A DNA stretch of 64,000 nucleotides from VAZQ01 sp963785745 (lineage in GTDB: Bacteria > Pseudomonadota > Alphaproteobacteria > Rhizobiales > Xanthobacteraceae). The stretch spans positions 124,001 to 188,000 of the forward strand of contig CAWAWR010000021.1 of assembly GCA_963785745.1 (NCBI GenBank), written 5' to 3'. The notes beneath the pieces are model-generated. The model worked only from the letters and a program-made list of their open reading frames with translations, was not told the origin of the DNA and did no database searches. Positions 43,546 to 53,805 of the stretch are shown here, piece by piece. The position numbers and the translations under genes were made by a program. Position 1 is the stretch's first letter; each line of letters starts with the position of its first letter.

Positions 43546-44133
43546 TTAAAGCGGTGGATCGTCTCGGAGCCGGGCGAACAATAAATGATCCTGCCAGATC
43601 CCGTTGATGCACAGATATTGCCGGGCAAAGCCCTCGCGCTGGAACCCAGTGTTTTCCAACAGGCGGATCGAGGCGTCATTCCCGGGGATGCAGGCCGCCT
43701 CCACCCGATGGAGCCGCAGCGTGCCGAACGCGAACGGCAGGATGGTACTGACCGCGGCGGTCATGTAGCCCTGCCCCGCATAAGGCGCCCCCATCCAATA
43801 GCCGAGGCTCGCAGCCTGGGCGCAGCCGCGCCGGATGTTGGCCAGCGTGAGCCCCCCGACCAGGATGCTGTCGCTCTTGCGGAAGATGAAGAACGGATAG
43901 GCGAGATCGCTGCGCTGATCCTCGGCATAGCGCCGGATGCGCCGTCGGAATGCGGCACGGGTGAGATCGTCGGCCGGCCAGGTCGGCTCCCACGGCGTCA
44001 GGAAATCACGGCTCGCCCCGCGTAGCGCCGACCACTCAGCATGATCCGCCATCTGTGGCGCGCGCAACAATACGGTGTCGCCTGCGATGGCGGGCAGTTG
44101 TTCGGAAAAGCTGACGCTGCGGAAGAACGCCAT
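43546..44133 (-). CDS. GNAT acetyltransferase, RimJ/RimL-like
   Basis: A 195-residue N-acetyltransferase related to RimJ, which acetylates ribosomal protein N-termini. Family blocks are LRAPQMADHAEWSALR, FLTPWEPTWP, LGYWMGAPYAGQGYMTAAV (acetyl-CoA loop) and RVEAACIPGNDASIRLLENTG. The ATG at 44133 fits homologues; a start at 44178 adds 15 residues. It closes the thrC-M16-GNAT run. Confidence 0.92.
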   Translation of the reverse strand: MAFFRSVSFSEQLPAIAGDTVLLRAPQMADHAEWSALRGASRDFLTPWEPTWPADDLTRAAFRRRIRRYAEDQRSDLAYPFFIFRKSDSILVGGLTLANIRRGCAQAASLGYWMGAPYAGQGYMTAAVSTILPFAFGTLRLHRVEAACIPGNDASIRLLENTGFQREGFARQYLCINGIWQDHLLFARLRDDPPL

Positions 44134-44210
44134 GGGTTCAGCCGATACAGGACCGGCGGCAGTGGACGAAGGACGCACGAGCTTTGTTTTCTGACGTGCG
44201 CCGCCCGTTG

Positions 44211-45482
44211 TTATGCCGCCCGCCGGACGAGACTTTCGACGATCGACGCCGCGCTTTCAAGTCCGGGGCCCGGACCCAGCGCCGCGATCGCCGGCCGTCC
44301 ACGCGCGATCAGCGCACGCCCGGCGGCACGCGCGCTCTCGACCGTCACAGCTTCGATCTTCGCCACCAGCTCGGCCAGCGGAATCGGCCGTCCCCAAGCG
44401 AACATCTGCCGCGCGAGCTGTTCGGCACGAGCACCCGAGCTTTCCAGCGCCATCAGCAGGCCGGCCTTCATTTGCGCCTTGGCGCGCGCCACCTCGACCT
44501 CGGTGACGGTATCCGCCGCATTGGCGATCTCGGCCACCACGACGCGCATCAGCTCCGGCAGATCGGCGGCGTCGGTGCCGGCATAGAGCCCGAACATTCC
44601 AGTGTCCGAATACGGCGCGTGGAATGCATAGATCGCATAGCACAGCCCGCGGATTTCCCGGACCTCCTGGAACAGGCGGGACGACATCCCGCCGCCGAGC
44701 ACGCTGGTGAACACCTGCATGCTGAAGAGATTGGGGTCGCGCTGCGGCACGCCCGGCATCGCCAGCGCCACATGCACCTGCTCGAGGTCGCGCGTCTCGA
44801 TATAGGTGCCGCCGCTAAAGTGCGCGGGCTCGGGATTTGGCGCTTCCGGCCCGCTGAAGCTCGCAAACTGCTTGGCAACCTGCTCGACCAATGCGGCGTG
44901 ATCGACCGCGCCGGCGGCCGCCACCACCATGTCGGGCGCGCGATAGTTGCGCGTCAGATAGGCGGCGAGCCGCTTGCGGTCGAAGGAGCGAACGGTCTCG
45001 CGGGTGCCGAGGATGGAACGGCCTACCGACTGGCCGGGGAACGCGGTCTCCTGCAGCTTGTCGAAGACAAGGTCGTCGGGCGCATCCTCGGCGGCACCGA
45101 TCTCCTGCACGATGACGTTCTGCTCGCGCTGCAATTCCTCCGGATCGAAGGCCGGGTTGGACAGGATGTCGGCCAGCACGTCGACCGCGAGCGGCACGTC
45201 GGCGCGCAGCACGCGCGCGTAGTACGACGTCGACTCGACGCTGGTCGCGGCGTTGAGGTCGCCGCCGACCGCTTCAATCTCCTCGGCGATCTGCCGGGCG
45301 GTGCGCCGCTTGGTGCCTTTGAACGCCATGTGTTCGAGCAAATGAGAGATTCCGTGCTCGTCCGACCGCTCGTCGCGACTGCCGGCGCCGACCCAGACGC
45401 CAAGCGAGGCGGATTCCAGGTGCGACATCTCGTCGGTCACGACGGTCAGGCCCGAGGGTAGGCGCGTGATTTCGACGCTCAT
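44211..45482 (-). CDS. M16 family zinc metallopeptidase (mitochondrial processing peptidase-like)
   Basis: A 423-residue peptidase with the inverted zinc motif HLLEH (His47, Glu50, His51) and a distal glutamate in the EELQREQNVIVQEI region. It resembles the beta subunit of the mitochondrial processing peptidase and the bacterial PqqL/YmxG group. Its ATG overlaps the thrC stop as ATGA. The substrate is unknown. Confidence 0.95.
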   Translation of the reverse strand: MSVEITRLPSGLTVVTDEMSHLESASLGVWVGAGSRDERSDEHGISHLLEHMAFKGTKRRTARQIAEEIEAVGGDLNAATSVESTSYYARVLRADVPLAVDVLADILSNPAFDPEELQREQNVIVQEIGAAEDAPDDLVFDKLQETAFPGQSVGRSILGTRETVRSFDRKRLAAYLTRNYRAPDMVVAAAGAVDHAALVEQVAKQFASFSGPEAPNPEPAHFSGGTYIETRDLEQVHVALAMPGVPQRDPNLFSMQVFTSVLGGGMSSRLFQEVREIRGLCYAIYAFHAPYSDTGMFGLYAGTDAADLPELMRVVVAEIANAADTVTEVEVARAKAQMKAGLLMALESSGARAEQLARQMFAWGRPIPLAELVAKIEAVTVESARAAGRALIARGRPAIAALGPGPGLESAASIVESLVRRAA

Positions 45483-46894
45483 GCAGCAGCTCCTTCGCGC
45501 GCGGCGCGACTTGAGGACAGGATATGACGTTCAACCGCGGCCTGATCGACGGGCAGCGTCGTGACGCGTTCGGGGCGGGCATATATGTCGCCCAGCCATT
45601 CCGGCAATGGCGGCCGCTGACCGCAGGCCGCTTCCACGGCATCCGGGAATTTGGCGGCATGCGCGGTCGAAAGCACGACCATCGGCATTGCCGGGTCGCG
45701 CGCTTCCTTTTCCGCGACGGCGACGCCGACGGCGGTGTGCGGGTCGATGAACCGGCCGGTTTCGCGCAATTGAGTGCGGATCGCGGCGGCGGTCTCCTGC
45801 TCGTCGGCGCGATTGGCGGCGAACAGGCCGCGCAGCGCCGACAGCGACTGCCCCGGCAACGCGAAGCGCCCCGACTGCGCCAGCGATCCCATCATCGAGC
45901 GGATCGACTTGTCGTCGCGGCCGCCGGTCTCGAACAGGATACGTTCGAAATTCGAGGCGACCTGGATGTCCATCGACGGCGACGTGGTCGCGACCACGTC
46001 GCGGGTTTCATAAGAACCGGTCGCGAGCGTGCGCGCCAGGATGTCGTTGACATTGGTGGCGATCACCAGCCGGTCGATCGGCAGGCCCATGCGCATGGCG
46101 ACATAGCCGGCATAGACGTCGCCGAAATTCCCGGTCGGCACCGTGAAGGCAAGCTTGCGATGCGGCGCTCCGAGCGCGACCGCGGCGGTGAAGTAGTAGA
46201 CCGCCTGCGCCACGATGCGGGCCCAGTTGATCGAGTTGACGCCGGAGAGCGACACGCGATCGCGGAAGGAATGGTGGTTGAACAGCCCCTTCACGATCGC
46301 CTGGCAGTCGTCGAAGGTGCCTTCGATGGCGAGCGCGTGGACGTTGTCGTCCTCGGCCGTGGTCATCATGCGCCGTTGCACATCGGAGATCCGGCCGTGC
46401 GGGAACAGCACGAAGACGTCGGTGCGGTCGCGGCCGCGGAACGCCTCGACCGCCGCGCCGCCGGTGTCGCCCGACGTCGCCACCACCACCGTGGTGCGCT
46501 CACCGCGCGCGGCGAGCACATGATCCATCATGCGGCCCAGCAGTTGCATCGCCAGGTCCTTGAAGGCGAGCGTGGGGCCGTGGAAGAGCTCCAGCATGAA
46601 GTCGTTCACGCCGTATTCGGTCAGCGGCGCCACCGCCGGATGGCGGAAGCTGCCGTAGGCCTCGCGCGCCATGCGGGCGAGGTCATGCTCGGACAGGGCA
46701 TCGCCGGCGAACGGCCGGATGACCTCGACCGCCACTTCGGCATAAGGCCGCCCGGCGAATTTCGCGATGTCTTGAGGATCGAGCCGCGGCCAGGATTCCG
46801 GCACGTAGAGGCCGCCGTCGCGGGCAAGCCCTGCGAGCGTCACGTCGACAAAACCGAGCGGCGGAGCCTCGCCGCGAGTGGATACATAACGCAC
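45479..46894 (-). CDS. thrC: Threonine synthase
   Basis: Converts O-phosphohomoserine to threonine using PLP. The 471-residue protein begins MRYVSTRGEAPPLGF and holds the PLP lysine Lys112 in GPTLAFKDLAMQ, and the phosphate-binding SGDTGGAAVEAFRG. The GTG at 46894 fits the family start; an upstream ATG at 46924 adds ten unlike residues. It leads the thrC-M16-GNAT operon. Confidence 0.97.
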   Translation of the reverse strand: MRYVSTRGEAPPLGFVDVTLAGLARDGGLYVPESWPRLDPQDIAKFAGRPYAEVAVEVIRPFAGDALSEHDLARMAREAYGSFRHPAVAPLTEYGVNDFMLELFHGPTLAFKDLAMQLLGRMMDHVLAARGERTTVVVATSGDTGGAAVEAFRGRDRTDVFVLFPHGRISDVQRRMMTTAEDDNVHALAIEGTFDDCQAIVKGLFNHHSFRDRVSLSGVNSINWARIVAQAVYYFTAAVALGAPHRKLAFTVPTGNFGDVYAGYVAMRMGLPIDRLVIATNVNDILARTLATGSYETRDVVATTSPSMDIQVASNFERILFETGGRDDKSIRSMMGSLAQSGRFALPGQSLSALRGLFAANRADEQETAAAIRTQLRETGRFIDPHTAVGVAVAEKEARDPAMPMVVLSTAHAAKFPDAVEAACGQRPPLPEWLGDIYARPERVTTLPVDQAAVERHILSSSRAAREGAAA

Positions 46895-47159
46895 TGTCGA
46901 CCTGCCGGACTTGACCCAACCCAATACCTACGAAGGCCGTTACACCCGCCCTGCCCGGCAACTGCGGGATCGTCACAAGCTATTGATTTTACTTGTGTTC
47001 CTGACCCGAAGCAGCCGGCGACGGGCAACGGCGAGGGGGAATCTTAGAGGGTGGGGCCCCCCCGCACAAGGACGGGAAATGGCCGTCGGACCGGCTGGTC
47101 AATCAGCCGTTATTGGGGGGCAAACCGGGGTTTCGAGCCCGGAATCGAGCGCCCGGGCG

Positions 47160-48191
47160 CTATTGCGTGGTTCCGGTGAGGTTCATCGCCTCGTTGGCGG
47201 CCTTGATGACCTCGGGCGGCATTGCATAGGCGCGCCGCAACACCTCGGTCACGCGTTCACCGGAGATTTCCTTGATCTCGATGTTCTGTTTGTGCGCTTC
47301 CGCGACAAAGCCCGGGTCGCGCATCGCGGCGCTGAACGCCTTGCGCAAGGCCGCGACCCGCTCAGGCGGCGTGCCGGGCGGCGTCAGCATCGGCCGGTCC
47401 ATCTCGAACGGCGACAGGATCAATTCGAGGATCTGCCGGGTGCGCTCATCCTTGACGAATTCGATGACCGCCGGGCTGTCGGGGAATTCCGGATCGCGCT
47501 GGAGCGCGATCTGAATCGGGACCGCGACCTTCTTCTCCGGGAACCAGTCCGGCCGGGTGGCCTTGATCGACGAGACGAGCCCGCCGCAGCGGCCATGCAC
47601 CTCGCCGCGCTCCATTGCGAGATAGACGTCGTTGCCGCCCTTGTAGCCCGACACGATCTTGACCTTGGCGCCGAACAATTGCTTGAGCATCGCCGGCATG
47701 GTTTCCATCTGCGAGCCGGCGCCGGTGCCGCCGACGATAAACTCGCGCTCGAACATGTGCTCCCACTTGGTGATCCCGGACTTGGCCCAGGACACGCAGA
47801 TCCCGAACGCCGAGGTGATGCTGCCGATCCAGTGCATCTGCCGCGGGTCGAAACTCGCGCCGCGCGTACCGTAAAGGGGAGCAAATGGCACGCTCGAATG
47901 GACGAGCCCGATGGTGGTGCCGTCCTTGGGCGCGACCGCATTGAGATAAGTCATCGCCCGGATGCCGCCGGCGCCGGGCATGCTCTGCACGACGATATGC
48001 GGCTTGCCGGGAATATGCGCGCTCAGGAACGGCGCGAACGCGTGGGCATAGGTGGCATAGCCGCCGCCGGACCCGGCGCTGAGGATCCAGTTTATGTTCT
48101 TGCCCTTGTAGAAATCGGCGATCGGATCGGCGCAGGCGGTGCCGGACCAAAGCGAGAGCGCCGCGAGGGAAGCCGCGATCCTGCACCCCAT
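47160..48191 (-). CDS. Bug/TctC-like solute-binding protein, GK-core group, Cys pair
   Basis: A 343-residue receptor with a short signal (1-21), ADFYKGKN (25-32), SGGGYATYAHAFAPFLSAHI and SMPGAGGIRAMTYLN. Cys132 (GICVSW) and Cys202 (HGRCGG) make the 70-spaced pair. It is most like the first solute-binding gene of the window (VHSSVPFAPL versus VHASMTSADL). It follows the VOC protein gene by 34 bases on the same strand, so they likely share a transcript. Confidence 0.87.
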   Translation of the reverse strand: MGCRIAASLAALSLWSGTACADPIADFYKGKNINWILSAGSGGGYATYAHAFAPFLSAHIPGKPHIVVQSMPGAGGIRAMTYLNAVAPKDGTTIGLVHSSVPFAPLYGTRGASFDPRQMHWIGSITSAFGICVSWAKSGITKWEHMFEREFIVGGTGAGSQMETMPAMLKQLFGAKVKIVSGYKGGNDVYLAMERGEVHGRCGGLVSSIKATRPDWFPEKKVAVPIQIALQRDPEFPDSPAVIEFVKDERTRQILELILSPFEMDRPMLTPPGTPPERVAALRKAFSAAMRDPGFVAEAHKQNIEIKEISGERVTEVLRRAYAMPPEVIKAANEAMNLTGTTQ

Positions 48192-48225
48192 GGCTGGCTC
48201 CTTTCGCGTTCCGCCCCGGCCTCTT

Positions 48226-49041
48226 TCAGTCCTGCATCACGTCGATCAGAATTCCGTCGGGGTCTGCGAGGCGGTGCTGCCCCATGGCGCAACTGCGCGC
48301 GAACAGCTTGTCGAGCGCCGCACCTTCCGCGCCGGTGTGGACCGGCGCCGGCGTCAGCCGCGGATTGTCACCGGCAATGCGCTCGACGTCGGCCTTGAAT
48401 GCCTCGACGCTCTCGACCTTGAAGCCGATATGATCCATCCCGGCGGTGATGATGCCGGTGCCGTCATAGTCGGTGATGTCCCACGGCATGATGACCAGCG
48501 TCATGTGACCGTCGGTGAGGTAGTGGTTCGGATCGTCGGCGCGCTTCTTGACGTTCGACGGCGCGAGCTCGAACACGTCGCGGTAGAATTCCGCCATGTC
48601 GTCGGGATTCATCGTGCGAAACGCCACGTGGTTGATGTGGCGCGGATTGGCTTTGCCGTCGTTCTCGACATAGACCGAGGTGCGGTTCGCCATGTCCTTC
48701 TGCGAGATGTCGAACATATTGCCATCGGGATCGTGCGTGCTGATGCCGGCGAACGGCCGCGTGGACGGGCGCTTGAGCCATTTCACGGTCGGATATTTCT
48801 TGCGCATACGCTCGAAGCAGGTCTCGGTGTCATCGACCTGGATGCCGAAATGGTCGAGGCCGGCGGAGCGCCCGGCGCGGCGCGGATTGATGTTCAGGCC
48901 GACATAACCGTCGCGCACCGTGACCGCCCTGCCCGGCCGGGTCTTGTCCGAGGTCTTCATGCCGAACGCCGCAATGTAGAACTGCGCGAGCTGGGCGTAG
49001 TCCTGGCTGACGATGGCGACGTGATTGATCTTTGAGAACAT
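48226..49041 (-). CDS. Two-domain VOC (vicinal oxygen chelate) protein
   Basis: A 271-residue protein with two VOC modules: INHVAIVSQDYAQLAQFY (from residue 5) and INHVAFRTMNPDDMAEFYRD (from about 130), as in extradiol dioxygenases and glyoxalase-like enzymes. Metal-ligand histidines are plausible in INHV, DHFGIQV and DHIGFKV. The usual final glutamate of the second module is replaced by an aspartate region (GILIDVMQD), so ring-cleaving activity is unproven. Transcribed with the solute-binding gene at 47160. Confidence 0.85.
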   Translation of the reverse strand: MFSKINHVAIVSQDYAQLAQFYIAAFGMKTSDKTRPGRAVTVRDGYVGLNINPRRAGRSAGLDHFGIQVDDTETCFERMRKKYPTVKWLKRPSTRPFAGISTHDPDGNMFDISQKDMANRTSVYVENDGKANPRHINHVAFRTMNPDDMAEFYRDVFELAPSNVKKRADDPNHYLTDGHMTLVIMPWDITDYDGTGIITAGMDHIGFKVESVEAFKADVERIAGDNPRLTPAPVHTGAEGAALDKLFARSCAMGQHRLADPDGILIDVMQD

Positions 49042-49127
49042 TTTTTTGTTTCTCCCTACCGGCCGTTTTCGTGCCGTTGTTTGATAAGGACATTGTGCCC
49101 GATTTTGTGGTGCGGTGAAACCTCGGT

Positions 49128-50393
49128 TTACTCCGCTGGTGCCGGCGCCTGCGGTCGCATCTCGAAGGCGAGCAGCCCGAACGCAATCGCGACCATTGCC
49201 GCCGCGCTCAGCGCCAGCGACCAGTGCACGCCGACCAGGCTGCCGGCCATCCCGACCGTGACGCCGGAGAACGCGCGCATGCCGCTGAAGCACATTTGAT
49301 AGAGGCCGATCACGCGGCCACGGATGTGCGTCGGCGCATGCAACTGCACCAGCGTCTGCGCCATGGCGCTAAACGCCAGATTGAGGAAGCCTGCCCCGAC
49401 CAGCAAAGCCAGCGACAGCGCATAGATGTCCGAGACCGCAAAGCCGCCGATGCAGATCGCCCAGAGGATGACCAACACCACCGCCAGCTTCGGCCGCGCC
49501 TGCATGAAGCCGTAGGTTTCAAGGATCAGGCCCGCCGCCAGCGCGCCGGCGGCATTGGCGGCGAGCAGCATGCTGTAGTGGTAGTCGGCGTGGTCATGGC
49601 CGAGGTCGGCGGCGAATTCGGGCATCTGCGCCTGATAAGCGTTGCCGATGACGAAGGACGACGCGGCCGCGAGCAGTGTCATCGATACGACAATGCGGTT
49701 GCCGGCAATCGCACGCGCGGTCGCGAACACGCCGGCGAAGCCGCCCTCGGTCTTCGCCGCGATCCGCGGCTCCTTCGCGAACGCCGGCCCAAACGGCGCT
49801 TTCCACAGCCACCAGGTCAGCGGCACGTAGATCAGCACATTGAGCAGCATGCCGAGCGACGGCCCGAAGATCAGCAGCATCACGCCGCCGACCGCGGGAC
49901 CGCCGAGCAGCCCGAGCGTGCGCGCCATCGCCATCAGCCGCACGCCGCTGTGCAGGTTCTCGCGGCCGGCGATGTCGTGGACCAGGAGTTGCGACGCCGG
50001 CGCCCAGAACACGCCCGCCATGCCGTGAACCGTGAACAGCACCACCGCGTGCCAGATCTGCAACGTGTCGGTGACGAACAGCACGCCCCAGCCGAGCGAG
50101 CAGAGCATGAACAGCACCATACCGAACTGGATGAGGCGCCGCGGGTCGTAGCGGTCGGCGAGCGCGCCCGACCAGACCGAAAACAACAGGAACGGCAGCC
50201 AGTGCGAGATCACCGCGTAACCGGCCAGCGCCGGCGAGTGAAATTTCTGGTAGATCATCCAGTAGCTGATGACGTGCTCGATGGAGTCCGCCATCATCGC
50301 CAGCATGGTGCCGGTGAGATAGGCGCCGTAGCCGGGCTGGCGCAGCGCCGCGAAGGCGCGATGCCGGGGCGGCGCTTGTACAACTTCGATCAA
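49128..50393 (-). CDS. MFS transporter (DHA3/enterobactin-exporter type)
   Basis: A 421-residue permease with about 12 helices, resembling the drug/enterobactin exporter branch: LRQPGYGAYLTGTMLAMM, LLFSVWSGALADRYDPRRL, GMAGVFWAPASQLLVHDIA, LHAPTHIRGRVIGLYQMC. The TTG at 50393 has GAGG five bases upstream. Because of a frameshift in the gene just upstream, the open frame reads back into that gene, but a true fusion is unlikely. Substrate unknown. Confidence 0.87.
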   Translation of the reverse strand: MIEVVQAPPRHRAFAALRQPGYGAYLTGTMLAMMADSIEHVISYWMIYQKFHSPALAGYAVISHWLPFLLFSVWSGALADRYDPRRLIQFGMVLFMLCSLGWGVLFVTDTLQIWHAVVLFTVHGMAGVFWAPASQLLVHDIAGRENLHSGVRLMAMARTLGLLGGPAVGGVMLLIFGPSLGMLLNVLIYVPLTWWLWKAPFGPAFAKEPRIAAKTEGGFAGVFATARAIAGNRIVVSMTLLAAASSFVIGNAYQAQMPEFAADLGHDHADYHYSMLLAANAAGALAAGLILETYGFMQARPKLAVVLVILWAICIGGFAVSDIYALSLALLVGAGFLNLAFSAMAQTLVQLHAPTHIRGRVIGLYQMCFSGMRAFSGVTVGMAGSLVGVHWSLALSAAAMVAIAFGLLAFEMRPQAPAPAE

Positions 50394-50404
50394 GACATCC
50401 TCAC

Positions 50405-51428
50405 TTAGCTGCCGCGTCCTAACGCCTTGATCGTGCGCTGAACGATCACGGGCGGCGTCTTGTAAGCATTGGCGATGATCGCGGCCTGCTGCTCGCCGGT
50501 GATCGCCACTACATTGAGCCGCTGCTTTTTGGCGTCGTCGAGGAAGGCGGAATCGTGCAGCATCGCCTGGAACGCCAGCGCGCAGCGCCGCGACGCGCTC
50601 GGCCGGTACTTCGGCCGGCGCCACGAACGGCCGGCCCATGGACGCGCGGGCGAAGAACAACTCCAGCGCCGCACGCTCCTCCGGCGAATGCGCCTGTTCA
50701 AGCCCAAGCGGCACGCCCTTGATGCGCGGATCGGGCTCGATCGCCGCCTGCAAGAGAATATTGATCTGGTCCGCCCGCGCGAGATTGCCGCGCAACAGCG
50801 AGTCATAAGCGAGGCAGATGCCCTGCACCTCATTGCGCTCCATCGCGAGATGGATCTCGTGCGAGCCCTTGTAGCCCTTCACCACTTTCATCTTCATGCC
50901 GAGCAGCGCGGCCAGAAATTCCGGATAGATCGCAGTGTCGGCGCCGGAACCGGTGCCGCCGAGCGTGAGCTCCTTGCTGTAGAGATCCGCCACGGTCTGC
51001 ACCGCCGCATCCTTGCGCGCCGCGCAAACCGTGGTGTCGCGGCCGGGGCTGCCGAGATAGTTGATCTTCTGCGCGTCGAACTGCGTTCCCTGCCCGCCCA
51101 ACAACGGTTCAAATGGTATGCCGCGGTTGATCATGCCGACCACGCTGCCGTCCTTGGCCGCGGCATTGTAGAGCCGGTTCACCACCAGCAGCCCGCCCGA
51201 TCCCGGCGCATGCACCGGCACCATGACGGGGTTGCCGGGAATGTGATTGCCGATGTGCTTGGCGATGGTGCGGGCCCAGACGTCGTCCTCGCCGCCGGGG
51301 CCGAATCCGACCAGCAACTGGATGGTCTTGCCTTTGTAGAATTCTGCCGGCGATTGGGCCGACGCGACGCAACCGCTGCCGAACAGCAAACCGATTGCAA
51401 GCGAAGCGCGGGCCAGTTTCGACGTCAT
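50405..51428 (-). pseudogene. Bug/TctC-like solute-binding protein, frameshifted in the C-terminal part
   Basis: From the ATG at 51428 the protein has a signal peptide, AEFYKGKTIQLLVGFGPGGE and the paired Cys135 and Cys205. At about 50575 the frame breaks after ERVAALRA. Removing one G of the GG at 50575-50576 restores AAFQAMLHDSAFLDDAKKQ and a proper end (TIKALGRGS) at 50405. As written, translation would continue into the MFS gene. It is the third solute-binding gene of this window with an apparent single-G insertion. Confidence 0.83.
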
Positions 51429-51448
51429 CGCCTGGTCTCTCACATCAT

Positions 51449-52585
51449 CTAGTCCCGGATGTCCTGCAGGAACCACTCGGTCGGGATCACCCGCCCCTTC
51501 TTCTGTTTCATCGCCTGCTCATAGACGAAGCCGCCGACCGAGGAGAACTGCAGGCCTTGGTTGCCGACGTTGCGGTAGAACGTCACCTGGTCGCGGCTGG
51601 TGCGGCCCTTGGCCTTGCCTGAGACGAGGTCGGCGAAGTCGGGCTTGTCGCCGCCCTTGCCGCGATCCATGAACTCCGGCGAGTCGCCGCCGAAACCGGG
51701 CTGCGGGTTCTTCTCCGGGATGCGTTTCATCTCCTCGACCGTGCCGCCGATGAATGCCGCCGGCGACAATCCACGCTCGGCCTGGAAGCGCTCGGTCTGC
51801 TTCATCTGCAGTCCGGCGGTGCCCTGGCGGATGACGACGTCGAACTTGTCGGCGCTGTCGTCCGGCATCTCGCGGCGGCCGAGATTGGTGACGTGCATGC
51901 CCGGCTCGATCCAGTCGGCATCGTAGACCGGCGCCATGCTGTCGGTGCATGAAGACAAAAGGTCGGCGCCGCGCACCGCTTCGCGCGGATCGTCGACCGC
52001 GCGCACCTCGATGTTGAGCGCCTTGCTCATCTCCGCGGCAAACGCTTCGCGGTTGGCCGCGGTCGGGCTGTAGACCTTGCACAGCCGGATGTCGCGCACG
52101 GCTTTGAAGGCGCGCAGGAAGGTGCGCGCCATGCCGCCGGAGCCGAGCATGCCGACGACGTGGGTGTCCTCGCGCGCGAGATATTTCACGCCGATGCCGG
52201 CGCCGCCGCCGACGCGGAAGTGCTGCAGCACGCCGTCATTGATGAAGGCGAGCGGTTCGGCGTTCCGCGTCGAGACCAAAAGGATGATCCCGCAATAGGT
52301 GCCGGGCTCGCGGCAGTATTTCTCCTCGGTCCAGTTGCCGTTCTCGTCCTTCGGCCAGGTCATGATGTCGGACTTCATGCGGATGGCGAAGTAGCCGTCA
52401 TTGGCGCCCTCCATGGTGCCCCAGCGGAAATAGCCGTCGGGCCGCTCGCAGGGGAAATACATGTCGATGCGCGGGCGGTGCATCGCGCCGCCGGTCGGCA
52501 GTTTCTTGAACGCCTCCTCCTGCACGCGGATACAGTCTTCCATCGTGAGGAGTTGCGAGACGAGTTCGTTGTTGATGATGAGCAT
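51449..52585 (-). CDS. Ornithine cyclodeaminase/mu-crystallin family protein
   Basis: A 378-residue NAD(P)-binding enzyme. The dinucleotide site is VGMLGSGGMARTFLRAF, and other family marks are RMKSDIMTWP, FRVGGGAGIGVKYLA and SSCTDSMAPVYDADWI. The family includes ornithine cyclodeaminase, ketimine reductases and alanine or tauropine-type dehydrogenases. Longer than average (usual about 320-350), with an unusual charged insert (PEKNPQPGFGGDSPEF). It lies 20 bases upstream of a solute-binding gene. Confidence 0.9.
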   Translation of the reverse strand: MLIINNELVSQLLTMEDCIRVQEEAFKKLPTGGAMHRPRIDMYFPCERPDGYFRWGTMEGANDGYFAIRMKSDIMTWPKDENGNWTEEKYCREPGTYCGIILLVSTRNAEPLAFINDGVLQHFRVGGGAGIGVKYLAREDTHVVGMLGSGGMARTFLRAFKAVRDIRLCKVYSPTAANREAFAAEMSKALNIEVRAVDDPREAVRGADLLSSCTDSMAPVYDADWIEPGMHVTNLGRREMPDDSADKFDVVIRQGTAGLQMKQTERFQAERGLSPAAFIGGTVEEMKRIPEKNPQPGFGGDSPEFMDRGKGGDKPDFADLVSGKAKGRTSRDQVTFYRNVGNQGLQFSSVGGFVYEQAMKQKKGRVIPTEWFLQDIRD

Positions 52586-52746
52586 GAGCGCGCCTTCCCA
52601 GGAGAGTGCCTGCGCGTCTTAGCCTTCGGTTGGCGCAGGCGCAACGGATCGGCTCTGCATCGCGGCGATGCGTCACTGACGGCAGGCGCCGTCCCTTGAC
52701 CGCCCCGGTCGCCCCCGATAGCAGACCGTCTCCAGGGAGAGACGCC

Positions 52747-53805
52747 ATGCCGCACACACGCCGCTCACACCTCCGCACCGGTGCCATGGGGCTCTGTCTG
52801 CTGGCGCTGTCGGCCCAGAGCGGCGCGGCGCAAACCGCCGAGCCGTTCTACAAGGGCAAGACCATCAACTTCCTGGTCGCGAGCGTCCCCGGCGGCGTCA
52901 ACGACCTCACCGCGCGATTGATCTCCCGCCATCTCGGCCGGCACATCCCCGGCAACCCCAATATCGTGGTGCAGAATCTGCAGTCGTCCGGTCTGGCGTT
53001 GGCCAACCGGATCTACAACACACCGGGCGCGGACGGCCTCACGATCGGTATCGTCGAGCGCGGCGTGCCGCAGGTCGCCATCATGGGCGACGCCAATGCG
53101 CGCTTCGACCCGCTGAAGATCACCTGGCTCGGCAGCGTTTCCTCGTATGGCAACGACGCCTACACGCTCTCCGTCAATTCGAGCTTCTACGCCAAGACCG
53201 TGGAAGACCTGCGCAAATCGGACCGGCCGTCGGCAAAGATCGGCTCGACCGGCGCGGGCGCCACCAACGGTATCTTCACCAACATCGCCAAGGACGTGCT
53301 CGGCCTGAACATCCAGCACGTGCGCGGCTATCGCGGCGCCGCCGACGTATTCCTCGCGCAGCAGCGCAACGAGCTCGACGGCCAGGTCGTGGGCCTCGCG
53401 TCGATCAAGGTCGGGCAGCCGGCCTTGTGGCAGGCGGGCGCGTTCCGCCCGCTGATCATGTTCGGGCGCACGACCCGCTTCGGCGAGTTTCCCGATGTGC
53501 CGACCGGCCGCGAGCTGACCAAGGACCCGAAGGCGCTGCGGCTGCTCGATTTCGCGGAGGCGCCGTTCTTCATGGCGCTGCCGCTCGTTGCTCCGCCCGG
53601 ATTGCCGGCCGACCGCGCCGCGGCGTTGCAGGCGGGTTTCATGGCGATGACCAAGGACCCGGCCTTCATTGCAGAGGCCGAAAAAATGAGTCTCGAGCTG
53701 AGCCCGATCGACGGCGAAGCGGTGCGCAAGGTGATCACGCAGATGCAATCGACGCCGCCGGAGGTGATCGCTGAGTTCAAGACGATCGCGGGCGCGAAGA
53801 ATTAA
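52747..53805 (+). CDS. Bug/TctC-like solute-binding protein, GK-core group, no Cys pair
   Basis: A 352-residue receptor with a longish signal (1-28), EPFYKGKTINFLVASVPGGV, HIPGNPNIVVQNLQSSG and VRGYRGAADVFLAQQRNELDG. The NMPGAG motif is altered to NLQSSGLALAN. Both paired-Cys positions are other residues. AGGGAGAG precedes the ATG. It is divergent from the ornithine cyclodeaminase-like gene, with 161 bases between starts. Confidence 0.87.
   Translation: MPHTRRSHLRTGAMGLCLLALSAQSGAAQTAEPFYKGKTINFLVASVPGGVNDLTARLISRHLGRHIPGNPNIVVQNLQSSGLALANRIYNTPGADGLTIGIVERGVPQVAIMGDANARFDPLKITWLGSVSSYGNDAYTLSVNSSFYAKTVEDLRKSDRPSAKIGSTGAGATNGIFTNIAKDVLGLNIQHVRGYRGAADVFLAQQRNELDGQVVGLASIKVGQPALWQAGAFRPLIMFGRTTRFGEFPDVPTGRELTKDPKALRLLDFAEAPFFMALPLVAPPGLPADRAAALQAGFMAMTKDPAFIAEAEKMSLELSPIDGEAVRKVITQMQSTPPEVIAEFKTIAGAKN

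Noticed and set aside
45524..47047. A 507-codon plus-strand frame
   Set aside because: Antisense of thrC with no recognisable protein features.
49128..51476. A 782-codon open frame that appears to fuse a solute-binding protein to an MFS exporter
   Set aside because: The join contains about 60 low-complexity arginine-rich residues produced by a frameshift in the receptor; correcting one base gives two normal separate proteins.
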